This document shows, piece by piece, positions 7,731-15,468 of a stretch of DNA of 27,006 bases. Under the pieces are notes generated by a model. It worked only from the letters and a program-made list of their open reading frames with translations, was not told where the DNA came from and made no database searches. This DNA comes from an uncultured Desulfobacterium sp. GTDB taxonomy: Bacteria > Desulfobacterota > Desulfobacteria > Desulfobacterales > Desulfobacteraceae. The stretch lies in assembly GCA_937124525.1 (NCBI GenBank), contig CAKZLA010000376.1, forward strand, positions 1-27,006. Direction: 5' to 3'. Made by a program: the position numbers and the translations under genes. Numbering within the stretch: the first letter of the stretch is position 1; every line of letters starts with the position of its first letter.

Positions 7731-9992
7731 TTAAATGATCGGAATATCTCCGTCATACCCTACAAATCCCAGTACAGAATCATATAGTGTATCTGCATTC
7801 TGACACCATATTCCCTGAACCACTTCAAATGATTCCCTGACCTCATTAAAGGCATTTTCCGGGATTGAAACCGTATGCCGCTGCAGCCTCCGCATCAGAT
7901 TGCGGCTCGGTCCCTTATAACGCAATACCTCAATTATTTTTTGTATTTTTTCTTTTTCATACCAAACCACTACCGAAACTTGCCGCTGATCATCAATCAA
8001 GTTAAATTTCTGCGCAGCTGTACGAAACTGGAAATTAAAATCAGAAGCATCTTTGACCAAAAGCGCTTCCATATCCTGTTTGTCAAAACTGTTCAGGCTT
8101 GAGAAATATAGCTTGAAATACTTTGTGAAGGTTTGAGGATTGAGTTTTTTACACCCCTCAGTATCAACTGAAAGTATGGTTTTTCCGGCCTGTTCTCCCT
8201 TGCGCAGCATTCCCACAGGGGCTGGTTTTGGCGGTTCAAAAACAAAAACTTTGCCATTTATGGGGTAGCCCTCATTGTCCTTTAATTTCCCTTCGCGGTT
8301 ACAACGGCCGGCTGCCTGGGCAATTGAATCAAAGCCTGCCATTGCCCGAAATACCACCGGAAAGTCAAAATCCACCCCAGCTTCAACCAACTGGGTGCTG
8401 ACGACACGAACCGGTTTTTTTGCATCAAGCTTTCTTTTGATCCGTTCAATGCAGTCACTTCTATGTAGGCCACACATATTGGCCGACAGATGAATGGTAT
8501 TTTTAGGCATCTGCTCATATAGTTCACTGCAGTCCTTCCGGGTATTTACAATGCACAATACCTGATCATATTTCTCAAGTTCTTCAGCCAGAGAACTCCA
8601 TTGTGGGAATCGGCCCAATTGTTCAACCTCAACACGCTGAAGCTGATTTGTAAGTTCTTCAGGAGTTGGTGATGTCATTATTTCACGGCATTTTTCTTTT
8701 TCCAGGATGGCATAATATTCTCCATTTTCTTTTTGGAAGATTTTAGATGTAATTGCCGGCTGTGTTGCGGTACAAAGCACCATGGATGCCTTGAAATAGC
8801 TTGTCAGACCTTTAATGCTGTATAGAACGGGTTTGAGATAATCCGTCGGCAGCATCTGAACCTCATCAATAATGACCACGCTGTTCACAATATTATGCAA
8901 TTTGCGGCATGCTGAAGATTTTGCAGCAAAGAGGGATTCAAAAAACTGTACACTGGTGGTGACAATAATCGGGGCATCCCAGTTCTCGGTGGCCAGACGG
9001 CTTTGAAGTGTTTCCTTGTCAGGGTCAAGGGAACTGTGATGTTCAATTACATTTTCATCATGGAAAATTTTTTTATATATTTTCGAAGTCTGCTCAATGA
9101 TACTGGTGTAGGGTATTACCATAATGATCCGATTTTTGTTATGCCTGACGGCATGCTTCAAAGCAAATGCCATTGAAGAAAGTGTCTTTCCTCCGCCAGT
9201 GGGAACCGTAAGGGAGAACAAGCCAGGCTCTTCATCTGCCTGTTTCCTGCATTGAGATAGTATAGCCGCCCGTATCCTGTTGACTGGGGTTCCCGGTGCT
9301 TCCTCCGTTAAAGAATCCATATGGGTATCAAATAACTTTTTTAAGGCCTTTATCGAACTATATTTTCCCCGGTTGTCAAATTTTCCAGGGTCCATGAATC
9401 GTTCCGTATCGAGAAAGTCCGCATCAACAAGGCAGGAGTAAAGTATTCTTATCCAGAAGTGAAAATGCGCATACTCTCCTTCTGAAATAAATTCAGGTAC
9501 AGCTTCCGGCATTTTAAGGTTATCTGTAACCTCTGTGATGAACTCATCAGAGAGTGCAGGAAGTTTTGCAATTTCATCCGGTTTTAAGCGGAATTCAAGG
9601 CTTCCGCCGGTTCCTATGGTATGCATCCAGTCCGGCAGCCCCCCATGATGCCCGGCAATTAAATACGCAAGAACTTTTCCGATTTGCGGTCCCCATTCTT
9701 TGTATGCCCAGGCCGCTCCATGTGTCGAGTGAGGTGCTCGCCCCTCTCCGTCTTTTATATGGGCCTCCGGATCATACCCGCTTTGTAACTTAATTTTATT
9801 CTGAAATGCTTCAGAACCTTTTCCCATGTCATGGATAAGTGCTGCGACCTCCACCCAGTCTTCACCTGAAAAGTTTTCTGCAGCTTTTTTTGCTATTTTT
9901 GCAACATCCCTGAGGTGATCGTTAAGATCGTGAATGATCCAATTTTGGGAGACATCTTGTCTTACATGAGCCAATAATTTTTGTTTACACAT
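7731..9992 (-). CDS. cas3: CRISPR-associated helicase-nuclease Cas3 (type I-C)
   Basis: A 753-residue Cas3 with an N-terminal HD nuclease and a C-terminal superfamily 2 helicase. The HD domain shows His54-Asp55 in LIHDMGKG and the double His at 115-116 in AGHHGG. Helicase motifs are VPTGGGKT (Walker A, about 263-270), IDEVQML (DExx, about 375), STQLVEAGVD (about 532-541) and QAAGRCNREG (motif VI, about 559-568). It unwinds and degrades DNA bound by Cascade. I prefer the ATG at 9992, preceded by AAGGA, over a TTG at 10040 without an SD. It is the first gene of the cas run and lies 77 nt after the XRE-type regulator. Confidence 0.96.
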   Translation of the reverse strand: MCKQKLLAHVRQDVSQNWIIHDLNDHLRDVAKIAKKAAENFSGEDWVEVAALIHDMGKGSEAFQNKIKLQSGYDPEAHIKDGEGRAPHSTHGAAWAYKEWGPQIGKVLAYLIAGHHGGLPDWMHTIGTGGSLEFRLKPDEIAKLPALSDEFITEVTDNLKMPEAVPEFISEGEYAHFHFWIRILYSCLVDADFLDTERFMDPGKFDNRGKYSSIKALKKLFDTHMDSLTEEAPGTPVNRIRAAILSQCRKQADEEPGLFSLTVPTGGGKTLSSMAFALKHAVRHNKNRIIMVIPYTSIIEQTSKIYKKIFHDENVIEHHSSLDPDKETLQSRLATENWDAPIIVTTSVQFFESLFAAKSSACRKLHNIVNSVVIIDEVQMLPTDYLKPVLYSIKGLTSYFKASMVLCTATQPAITSKIFQKENGEYYAILEKEKCREIMTSPTPEELTNQLQRVEVEQLGRFPQWSSLAEELEKYDQVLCIVNTRKDCSELYEQMPKNTIHLSANMCGLHRSDCIERIKRKLDAKKPVRVVSTQLVEAGVDFDFPVVFRAMAGFDSIAQAAGRCNREGKLKDNEGYPINGKVFVFEPPKPAPVGMLRKGEQAGKTILSVDTEGCKKLNPQTFTKYFKLYFSSLNSFDKQDMEALLVKDASDFNFQFRTAAQKFNLIDDQRQVSVVVWYEKEKIQKIIEVLRYKGPSRNLMRRLQRHTVSIPENAFNEVRESFEVVQGIWCQNADTLYDSVLGFVGYDGDIPII

Positions 9993-10069
9993 ATTCAGGA
10001 TGTTCCTTTTTTTCTCAAAAACATTGTGGGTTTGAAGCAAATGATTAAAGAAAACAGTGAAACAGATTT

Positions 10070-11227
10070 TTATCCTTTAGATCCTGATATTTTTTTTTGT
10101 TGAACCATTTGTTGAATTTGGGAGACCTCCTGCCGGGCAGAGTCTACTTTGCTTGCCGTCAACAGCAAATCAAAAAACCTGCCATTGGCATTGAGTATCC
10201 TCCGGGAGGAATCCGGTTCGGTAAATCCGGTCTGGCTGTAGTGCTCCTTTATCCTGGCCTGGAGCTGGTCTGTCAGCTTCTGAGAGATCAGGTCCAGTTC
10301 GGCCAGGCGGTAGAGAAAGGCTTCGGCGGAGACGCCGAACCGGTGTTTGATGCGCAGCAGAAGTTCCCAGGACCAGGTGTTTTTTGAAACGCCCAGCTGG
10401 GTCACTGTGGCCCGGACGGCGGTTTCGGGCATGAGAAAGCTTGCGGCAAAGCGTTTTGCCGCCCTGGCTTCGGTGATGGGGCGGTTTTCATTCTCTGTTT
10501 CTATTGGAGTGAACAGAGGGGTTTTCCGGCCAGAAGTCTGGTTGAAAATCAGGATTTTCCCCAGTTCCCGTGCCAGGGAGAAAAGCTGCTTTTCAGGGTT
10601 GTTCCGGGTGTTTATGAAAAAAAAGGCATTGTGATGTACGGGTTCGTAAAAGGAGAGGGCTTCGAATTCGGAAGTGTTGGGGGGGAAGGGAAATAGAATG
10701 ATTCTTAGACCGAAATTTTCCAATAGCTCCAGGTAATCGAATACCACGGCATCCCCTGTACCCAGGTAGATTCTCATCCTTTCGGCCAGAGAGTCCATGC
10801 CGGGATAATCCGGTTCAAAGGGGACGGAAAGCGGTATAAAGGCATGCTTCTGGACTCCGAGAATATCTTCCAGGGCGTGGAAGGCAGTCATGATGTCATG
10901 GCAGGCGGATAAAAGAGATTTCTGGGGAATCCGGGCGTCGGGATCAATGCTGACAAGCATGGTGTCAGCATCGGTATAAGCTGCGCGGGCCTGGGCCAGA
11001 TCCCGGGCAAAAAGGGCATCCGCCGGAATTTCAAGGGCCTGTGTCAGATTGTAAATGACAGCGGCAGAGGGCAGATTGACTCCTCTTTCAATTCTCCCAA
11101 GGGGCCCCTCCTGAATACCGATTTTCGATGCAAGAGCGGCAAGGGTCCAGTTTCTCGATCTGCGAAAGAACCGTATGTTCTTTCCAATGAAATGAAGCGA
11201 AGAGTTCATAAATATATTTTGAATCAT
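10070..11227 (-). CDS. XRE-type regulator with a degenerate ImmA/IrrE-like domain
   Basis: A 385-residue protein. Residues about 15-70 form a helix-turn-helix of the XRE type (LAALASKIGIQEGPLGRIERGVNLP). A longer C-terminal part follows in the style of HTH plus ImmA/IrrE peptidase proteins, including the family signature KRFAASFLMPE. The expected zinc-peptidase motif HExGH appears here as RELGK (residues 220-224), so both zinc histidines are lost while the Glu remains. Proteolysis is therefore unlikely, and DNA binding or sensing is more likely. It lies upstream of cas3 and reads in the same direction, with 77 nt between, so it could control the cas operon. Alternatively it is a stress regulator unrelated to CRISPR. 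The start could also be the second Met at 11209. Confidence 0.85.
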   Translation of the reverse strand: MIQNIFMNSSLHFIGKNIRFFRRSRNWTLAALASKIGIQEGPLGRIERGVNLPSAAVIYNLTQALEIPADALFARDLAQARAAYTDADTMLVSIDPDARIPQKSLLSACHDIMTAFHALEDILGVQKHAFIPLSVPFEPDYPGMDSLAERMRIYLGTGDAVVFDYLELLENFGLRIILFPFPPNTSEFEALSFYEPVHHNAFFFINTRNNPEKQLFSLARELGKILIFNQTSGRKTPLFTPIETENENRPITEARAAKRFAASFLMPETAVRATVTQLGVSKNTWSWELLLRIKHRFGVSAEAFLYRLAELDLISQKLTDQLQARIKEHYSQTGFTEPDSSRRILNANGRFFDLLLTASKVDSARQEVSQIQQMVQQKKISGSKG

Positions 11228-11320
11228 ATGATTCTTTAATTGTCAACAATTATTTTAATATCATTCTAAAATAGAACTATTTAATTCTTTTTTGCATAGA
11301 CTGGGCAGAATTAAATTCTG
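11221..11320. promoter_or_regulatory. Cluster of short dyads at the 5' end of the regulator gene
   Basis: Four dyads occur in 100 bases. GAATCATATGATTC (11221-11234) is a perfect 14-bp palindrome covering the regulator's start codon. AATTGT-CA-ACAATT is at 11238-11251, AAATAG-AA-CTATTT at 11269-11282, and CAGAATT-A-AATTCTG at 11306-11320. The second includes a minus-strand TTGACA. XRE proteins bind such dyads, so autoregulation is plausible but not shown. The sequences are not copies of one another. Confidence 0.5.
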
Positions 11321-11380
11321 ATTAGGTAGGATTAAGAAGACGATATATATTGTCATACTCAACAGAAAATGGATACATAG

Positions 11381-11524
11381 TCATGCCGCAAGGCGTCGAT
11401 GGTATCCATTCGGGCCGCCTTCAGGGCCGGGAAATATCCGAATACCACGCCCACGGCAGCCAAGAAGAGAAAGGCAATGAAGATGATGGAAAGGTCCAGA
11501 ACAAAGGGGATGGAAAAGGCGCGG
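11381..11524 (-). pseudogene. Decayed copy of the 3' end of the MacB-type permease gene
   Basis: These 144 bases align without gaps to 12185-12328, the last ~48 codons of the intact permease gene, with 9 differences by my count (about 94 % identity). The orientation is the same. The original stop codon is not kept in the copy. The similarity ends abruptly at 11524, where a different gene fragment starts. No start codon or upstream part of the permease is present, so this is a non-functional remnant. Confidence 0.9.
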
Positions 11525-11734
11525 TCTTTTCATGCAGTCTCTGGTACTGTTCAGCCTGCTGCTGCTACCGACCCTGCTCCTGGTCAATCGCCTTTACGTA
11601 CAATCCATCGGAAGGCTTGGGGTGTATGGGTGGTTGAAAAATTCCAACGAACCTCTTCTTCATCCACCGCACTCCACAGAAAAAATATTTTTAATGAATT
11701 AGCGCCCTGCGGGTGGACTTTTTCCAACATATTG
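11525..11734 (+). pseudogene. Deleted copy of parts of the spermidine-synthase-like gene and its terminator
   Basis: Bases 11525-11630 match 24415-24540 of the large membrane gene at the right of the window. They share TCTTTTCATGCAGTC and CTGTTCAGCCTGCTGCTG, with an 18-nt deletion and several substitutions. A short shared word ATCCACCGCACT follows near 11661, matching about 26358 in the same gene. Bases about 11693-11734 match the region after that gene (about 26627-26671), including its terminator-like CCCTGCGGG and CTTTTTCC. The order of the pieces is the same as in the intact gene, so this looks like one copy that has lost most of its length. No reading frame survives. Confidence 0.8.
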
Positions 11735-11757
11735 ATTTAATAATCAATAAAATGGAA

Positions 11758-11868
11758 AGAGCGTACCCTTTTTGCAGTATTCTTTCCCTCGCAATTCTTA
11801 AAGAGGGTTTGAGGACGAGGTATTTAGCAGGCTCTTTCCCCAGGGATAATCTAAAAAGGGTACACTCT
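11758..11868. repeat. Long-spaced inverted repeat
   Basis: AGAGCGTACCCTTTTT (11758-11773) and AAAAAGGGTACACTCT (11853-11868) are inverted copies with one difference, 79 nt apart. The similarity may extend outward through ATCAAT on both sides if a short insertion is allowed on the left. I find no clear target duplication, so it may be a damaged small mobile element or a structured RNA. Confidence 0.6.
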
Positions 11869-11897
11869 ATTGATAAGTACCCGAGCATATATTCCTC

Positions 11898-12028
11898 GTA
11901 AATATTCGGTTTGCTTATGTAAATGTTTGGACAGTGCCCCATATTCGCCTGTTTGGGGCTGCGTAGCATACTAATGCTATGTGAGCAGACCAAAACAGGT
12001 GAAGATGGGGTGCTGACCGAATATTTAC
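11898..12028. mobile_element. 131-bp MITE with GTAA ends and 8-bp target duplication (IS66-like)
   Basis: The ends are perfect 13-bp inverted repeats, GTAAATATTCGGT at 11898-11910 and its complement at 12016-12028. Directly outside both ends is the same octamer TATTCCTC (11890-11897 and 12029-12036), a target-site duplication. The interior is an almost continuous hairpin (about 11932-12015) with several G-U pairs if transcribed. There is no transposase. Terminal GTAA and 8-bp duplications are known traits of the IS66 family, so this is probably a non-autonomous relative. It lies in the graveyard between the regulator and the efflux operon. Confidence 0.85.
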
Positions 12029-12036
12029 TATTCCTC

Positions 12037-12180
12037 AAAATAAAACCCAGAGATATCAACGATATATATCCATGGAATACTGAAAAACATATGTATGGGT
12101 ACTTACGATCGACTAGAGGATTTGATCAAACAAAATATGCTGCGGTTGTGCCGCCATTGCCTTCAAAATTGATGAATCCC
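12037..12180. other. Intergenic remainder with no recognisable feature
   Basis: About 140 bases of AT-rich sequence lie between the MITE and the permease stop codon. I see no gene, terminator or repeat in it. Confidence 0.6.
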
Positions 12181-13386
12181 CTACTCATGCCGCAGGGCGT
12201 CGATGGGATCCATTCGGGCCGCCTTCAGGGCCGGGAAATAGCCGAACACCACGCCCACGGCGGCTGAGAAGAGAAAGGCAATGAAGATGATGGAAAGGTC
12301 CGGAACAAAGGGGATGGAAAGGGCGCGGCTCGTGGCAAAGGAGGCCACCAGGGCCAAAACGATGCCGATGATGCCGCCAAGGGAAGAAAGGACCATGGAC
12401 TCCACCAGGAACTGTAAGAGTACCTCGTGCTCGTAGGCACCGATGGCCAGGCGGATGCCGATCTCCCGGGTCCGTTCCGTGACCGAGACCAGCATGATGT
12501 TCATGATGCCGATACCGCCCACAAGCAGGCTCACCGCAGCTACGGCCCCGAGCAGGGCGGTCATGGTCTTGGTGGTGGAGGTGAGCATGGCAGCCAGCTC
12601 CTTGGTGTCCATGATCCTGAAGTCGTCCTCCTCGTTGTCGGCGATGTGACGCCGCTTTCTGAGCATGTCGGCGATGACCGTGGCGGTATCTGAGGTGGAG
12701 ACCCCATCGGCCACCGCCACCTGGATCACGGCAATCTCCCTGTTCCCGGCGAACCTGCGCTGGACCGCCTTTAAGGGCATGACCACGATGTCGTCCTGGT
12801 CCCGGCCCATGGTGGACTGGCCCTTGGGGGCAAGCTGCCCCACCACCTGGCAGGAGACTGTACCCAGGCGCAGCTTGCGTCCCACAGGGTCCTGACCGGG
12901 GAACAAGTTGGTGCTGACGGTATCGCCCACCACGCATACGGCCCGGCCCGCGCTGAGTTCGCTTTGGGAAAAGCTGCGCCCGGCCTTGAGGACCCAGTTT
13001 CTCACCGAAAAAAAATCGTTGGTGCTGCCCGTGATACTGGTGCTCCAGTTCTGGTTTCCCACCACGGCAACGGCATTCCGGGTGACCGCCGGTGCCACGC
13101 CAGTGAGTTCTGGAATCTCTCTTTGCATGGCCGTGGCATCACTCAGGGTAAAGTTGGGTGCGCCAGCTGATCCGCCCGGACCGTGGCGCTTGCCGGGCGT
13201 GATCATGAGCACGTTGGTGCCCATGGCCGCAATCTGGTTGGTGACCTGAGCCGTGGTACCGTTACCGATGGTCACAAGCGTGATAACGGCACCCACCCCG
13301 ATGATGATTCCGAGGATGGTCAGGACCGACCGCAGCACGTTGCGTCGGATGTCCCGCAGGGCTAAACGAAATGTGTTCCAGATCAT
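12181..13386 (-). CDS. MacB/FtsX-type ABC transporter permease
   Basis: A 401-residue permease. There is one N-terminal membrane helix (about 18-40, VLTILGIIIGVGAVITLV), a large periplasmic MacB_PCD domain (about 45-265), and three C-terminal helices from about residue 270, with the signature LVGGIGIMNIMLVSVTERTREIGIRLAIGA. It ends PIDALRHE, as most of this family do. It acts by mechanotransmission, moving substrates in the periplasm toward the outer-membrane channel. The ATPase is a separate gene, unlike classical MacB, where they are fused. Its ATG overlaps the ATPase stop (ATGA, 13383-13386). It is the last gene of the operon. Confidence 0.95.
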   Translation of the reverse strand: MIWNTFRLALRDIRRNVLRSVLTILGIIIGVGAVITLVTIGNGTTAQVTNQIAAMGTNVLMITPGKRHGPGGSAGAPNFTLSDATAMQREIPELTGVAPAVTRNAVAVVGNQNWSTSITGSTNDFFSVRNWVLKAGRSFSQSELSAGRAVCVVGDTVSTNLFPGQDPVGRKLRLGTVSCQVVGQLAPKGQSTMGRDQDDIVVMPLKAVQRRFAGNREIAVIQVAVADGVSTSDTATVIADMLRKRRHIADNEEDDFRIMDTKELAAMLTSTTKTMTALLGAVAAVSLLVGGIGIMNIMLVSVTERTREIGIRLAIGAYEHEVLLQFLVESMVLSSLGGIIGIVLALVASFATSRALSIPFVPDLSIIFIAFLFSAAVGVVFGYFPALKAARMDPIDALRHE

Positions 13387-14138
13387 GGGGCCGTCTCCAT
13401 GGGTTCGGCGGTATTGGTAGATTCCGCCGCAGGTTCATCCATTCCTGGGCTTTCTCCTTCCACCCGTCCGTCCAGAAACCTGACGATGCGGTCCGAGTAG
13501 GCGGCCATTTCCGCCTCGTGGGTGACCATGACCACGGTGATCTTCCGGGTCTGGTTGAGTTCCTTTAAAAGCCCCATGATCTCGTGGCTCCGGGCGGAGT
13601 CCAGGTTCCCGGTGGGCTCATCCGCAAAAAGCACGGCGGGATGGGTGGCAATGGCCCTGGCAATGGCCACCCGCTGCTGCTGACCTCCGGAGAGTTCAGC
13701 CGGGGTGTGGGATGCCCTTCCTTCAAGCCCCACCTGTTCCAGGGCCTGAAGGGCCATGGCCCGCCGCTTTCCGGCGGGGATCCCCCGGTACATCAATGGC
13801 AGCTCAACGTTCTCCAGGGCAGTGGTCCGACTGAGCAGGTTAAAGCCTTGAAACACGAAGCCCAGATAAAACCTCCTCAGGGCGGCCAGTTTTTTCCGGG
13901 GCAGCCCGCTGACCTCCACGCCTCCGAACCGGTACCGGCCCGAGGTGGGGCTGTCAAGACACCCCAGGATGTTCATGCAGGTGGACTTGCCGGAGCCGGA
14001 CGGTCCCATAACCGAGATGAACTGTCCCGGTGCAATGGTCAGGTCAATGCCGCACAGGGCAAAAATCCGGGCCTGACCCGCGCCGTAGGCTTTGGTGACC
14101 TTTTCAAGGGAAATCAGGGGAGCGTCTTGTTCAGCCAT
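13383..14138 (-). CDS. ABC transporter ATPase (LolD/MacB type)
   Basis: A 251-residue nucleotide-binding protein. Motifs seen are GPSGSGKST (Walker A), LSGGQQQRVAIARAIA (signature), VLFADEPTGNLDS (Walker B with catalytic Glu) and VTHE (switch His). It should form a dimer and power the MacB-type permease encoded next. I placed the start at the ATG 14138, giving MAEQDAPLISLEKVTKAYG, because this leaves a normal 4-nt gap after the fusion-protein gene. The open frame continues upstream to 14270, but that part overlaps the previous gene and is not family-like. Confidence 0.94.
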   Translation of the reverse strand: MAEQDAPLISLEKVTKAYGAGQARIFALCGIDLTIAPGQFISVMGPSGSGKSTCMNILGCLDSPTSGRYRFGGVEVSGLPRKKLAALRRFYLGFVFQGFNLLSRTTALENVELPLMYRGIPAGKRRAMALQALEQVGLEGRASHTPAELSGGQQQRVAIARAIATHPAVLFADEPTGNLDSARSHEIMGLLKELNQTRKITVVMVTHEAEMAAYSDRIVRFLDGRVEGESPGMDEPAAESTNTAEPMETAP

Positions 14139-14142
14139 GGCT

Positions 14143-15468
14143 TCAACTTCCCCGCTTTCCCTGGGCCGAAAGAATGATCCGGGTGCCCGGCTTGATCCTG
14201 CCGTCAAGAATCTGGGTATCCACCCCGTCCGTAAGTCCGGCCTTGACCGGTACGGGCCTTGGCTGGTCATCTTTTCCCAGGATCCAGAGGGTCTTCCTGC
14301 CCTCGCCCCTGCCTGTGACGACGACCTGTTTGGGCTTACGGGGCGGCCTGCGCCTGGACGACCCCGGCATCAGGGCTGATAGAATCGACGGTTTCCGGTC
14401 CTTTGCACCGGAAGCGGACGGAGTGAAGCGAAGGGCGGCTGCCGGAACCGTCAGGGCCTGGACCGCCCGGCTAACCGCAATATCTGCGGTGGCGGTCATG
14501 CCGGGCCGCAGGGAAAGGTCATGGTTGTCCACCGTGAGAACTGTTTCGTAGGTCACCACCCCGTCCGTGGTGGTGGCGTTGTACCGAACCTGGCGGATGC
14601 GAGCGGCAAATTTCCTGTCAGGATAGGCATCCACAGTGAAGCTTGCCTCCTGTCCGTCCCTGACCTGACCGATGTCTGCTTCATCCACATCCACGTGGAG
14701 TTCCATTTGGGTTAGGTCCTCGGCCAGCAGAAAGAGAACCGGTGCCGAAAGGGAGGCGGCAACGGTCTGGCCCTCTTCAACGTTGCGGGTCAGGACCACG
14801 CCGTTCACAGGGGAGATAATATCCGCCTTGGACAACTCAGTGACGCTGATGTCCAGAGTGGCCCGGACCTCTGCCACGCCGGCCTCGGCACTGGCCTTGT
14901 TGGCAAGGGACCTGGCATGGGCCGCCCTTGCCACGTCCATGTCAGTTTTAGAAGGGACTTTGCCCTGGCTCAGTGCATGGACCTTTTCCAGGTTCTCCAG
15001 CGTAAGTCGAGTCTCCTCCACGGTGGCCTCGGCCTGGAGAACGGAGGCTTTGGCAGCAGCCAGGGCAGCCTTCTTCTGCCGTACCTGGGCCAGGCGCTCC
15101 GTCACGTCCAGACGTGCCAGGATCTGGCCCACACGGACATTGTCGTTGTAATCCACCAGCACCTCCCTGATGGTGCCGGAAAGCTCACTTCCCACCTCCA
15201 CCTGGTTGGTGGGTTCCAGGGTGCCGGTGGCGGTAACGGTCACGACAATGTCCTTGACGGCAGCAGACACTGTTTTAAAGGAGACGGCAGGTAAAACAGC
15301 ATCCTCCTGTTTTTTAAATATCTTGACATAGTAACCTGCCCCCAGAAGAAGAAAGATCAGAACAAGGGTCAGGAAAACTTTTTTCCCCCGTTTCCCGGAT
15401 GCCGATTGAAGGGTGGTGGTAATATCGGCAGCAAAGGTTTCAGGGGGGGAGGAATTTTGTGACGTCAT
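14143..15468 (-). CDS. Membrane-fusion protein (MacA/HlyD-like periplasmic adaptor)
   Basis: A 441-residue adaptor. A cytoplasmic N-terminus precedes one membrane helix (about 31-49, VFLTLVLIFLLLGAGYYV). After that come the barrel-sandwich (lipoyl) halves, an alanine-rich coiled-coil hairpin (about residues 125-215), and a beta-barrel with RPGMTATADIAVS. An extra basic, proline-rich stretch (SSRRRPPRKPK) interrupts the C-terminal part and makes it longer than E. coli MacA. It links the inner-membrane permease to the outer-membrane channel. The start overlaps the stop of the channel gene (ATGA, 15465-15468). The substrate cannot be read from the sequence. Confidence 0.94.
   Translation of the reverse strand: MTSQNSSPPETFAADITTTLQSASGKRGKKVFLTLVLIFLLLGAGYYVKIFKKQEDAVLPAVSFKTVSAAVKDIVVTVTATGTLEPTNQVEVGSELSGTIREVLVDYNDNVRVGQILARLDVTERLAQVRQKKAALAAAKASVLQAEATVEETRLTLENLEKVHALSQGKVPSKTDMDVARAAHARSLANKASAEAGVAEVRATLDISVTELSKADIISPVNGVVLTRNVEEGQTVAASLSAPVLFLLAEDLTQMELHVDVDEADIGQVRDGQEASFTVDAYPDRKFAARIRQVRYNATTTDGVVTYETVLTVDNHDLSLRPGMTATADIAVSRAVQALTVPAAALRFTPSASGAKDRKPSILSALMPGSSRRRPPRKPKQVVVTGRGEGRKTLWILGKDDQPRPVPVKAGLTDGVDTQILDGRIKPGTRIILSAQGKRGS

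Noticed and set aside
9993..10040. Upstream TTG start for Cas3
   Set aside because: No Shine-Dalgarno sequence, and no need for the extra 16 residues. The ATG at 9992 is better placed.
11691..12059. Minus-strand 122-residue open frame
   Set aside because: It runs through the MITE and the inverted repeat and shows no domain. It is a chance frame in decayed DNA.
12185..12937. Long 250-residue frame antisense-phase to the permease
   Set aside because: It is an alternative frame of a GC-rich gene with no domain. The permease frame is clearly the coding one.
14139..14270. N-terminal extension of the ABC ATPase
   Set aside because: It overlaps the end of the fusion-protein gene and has no family similarity.
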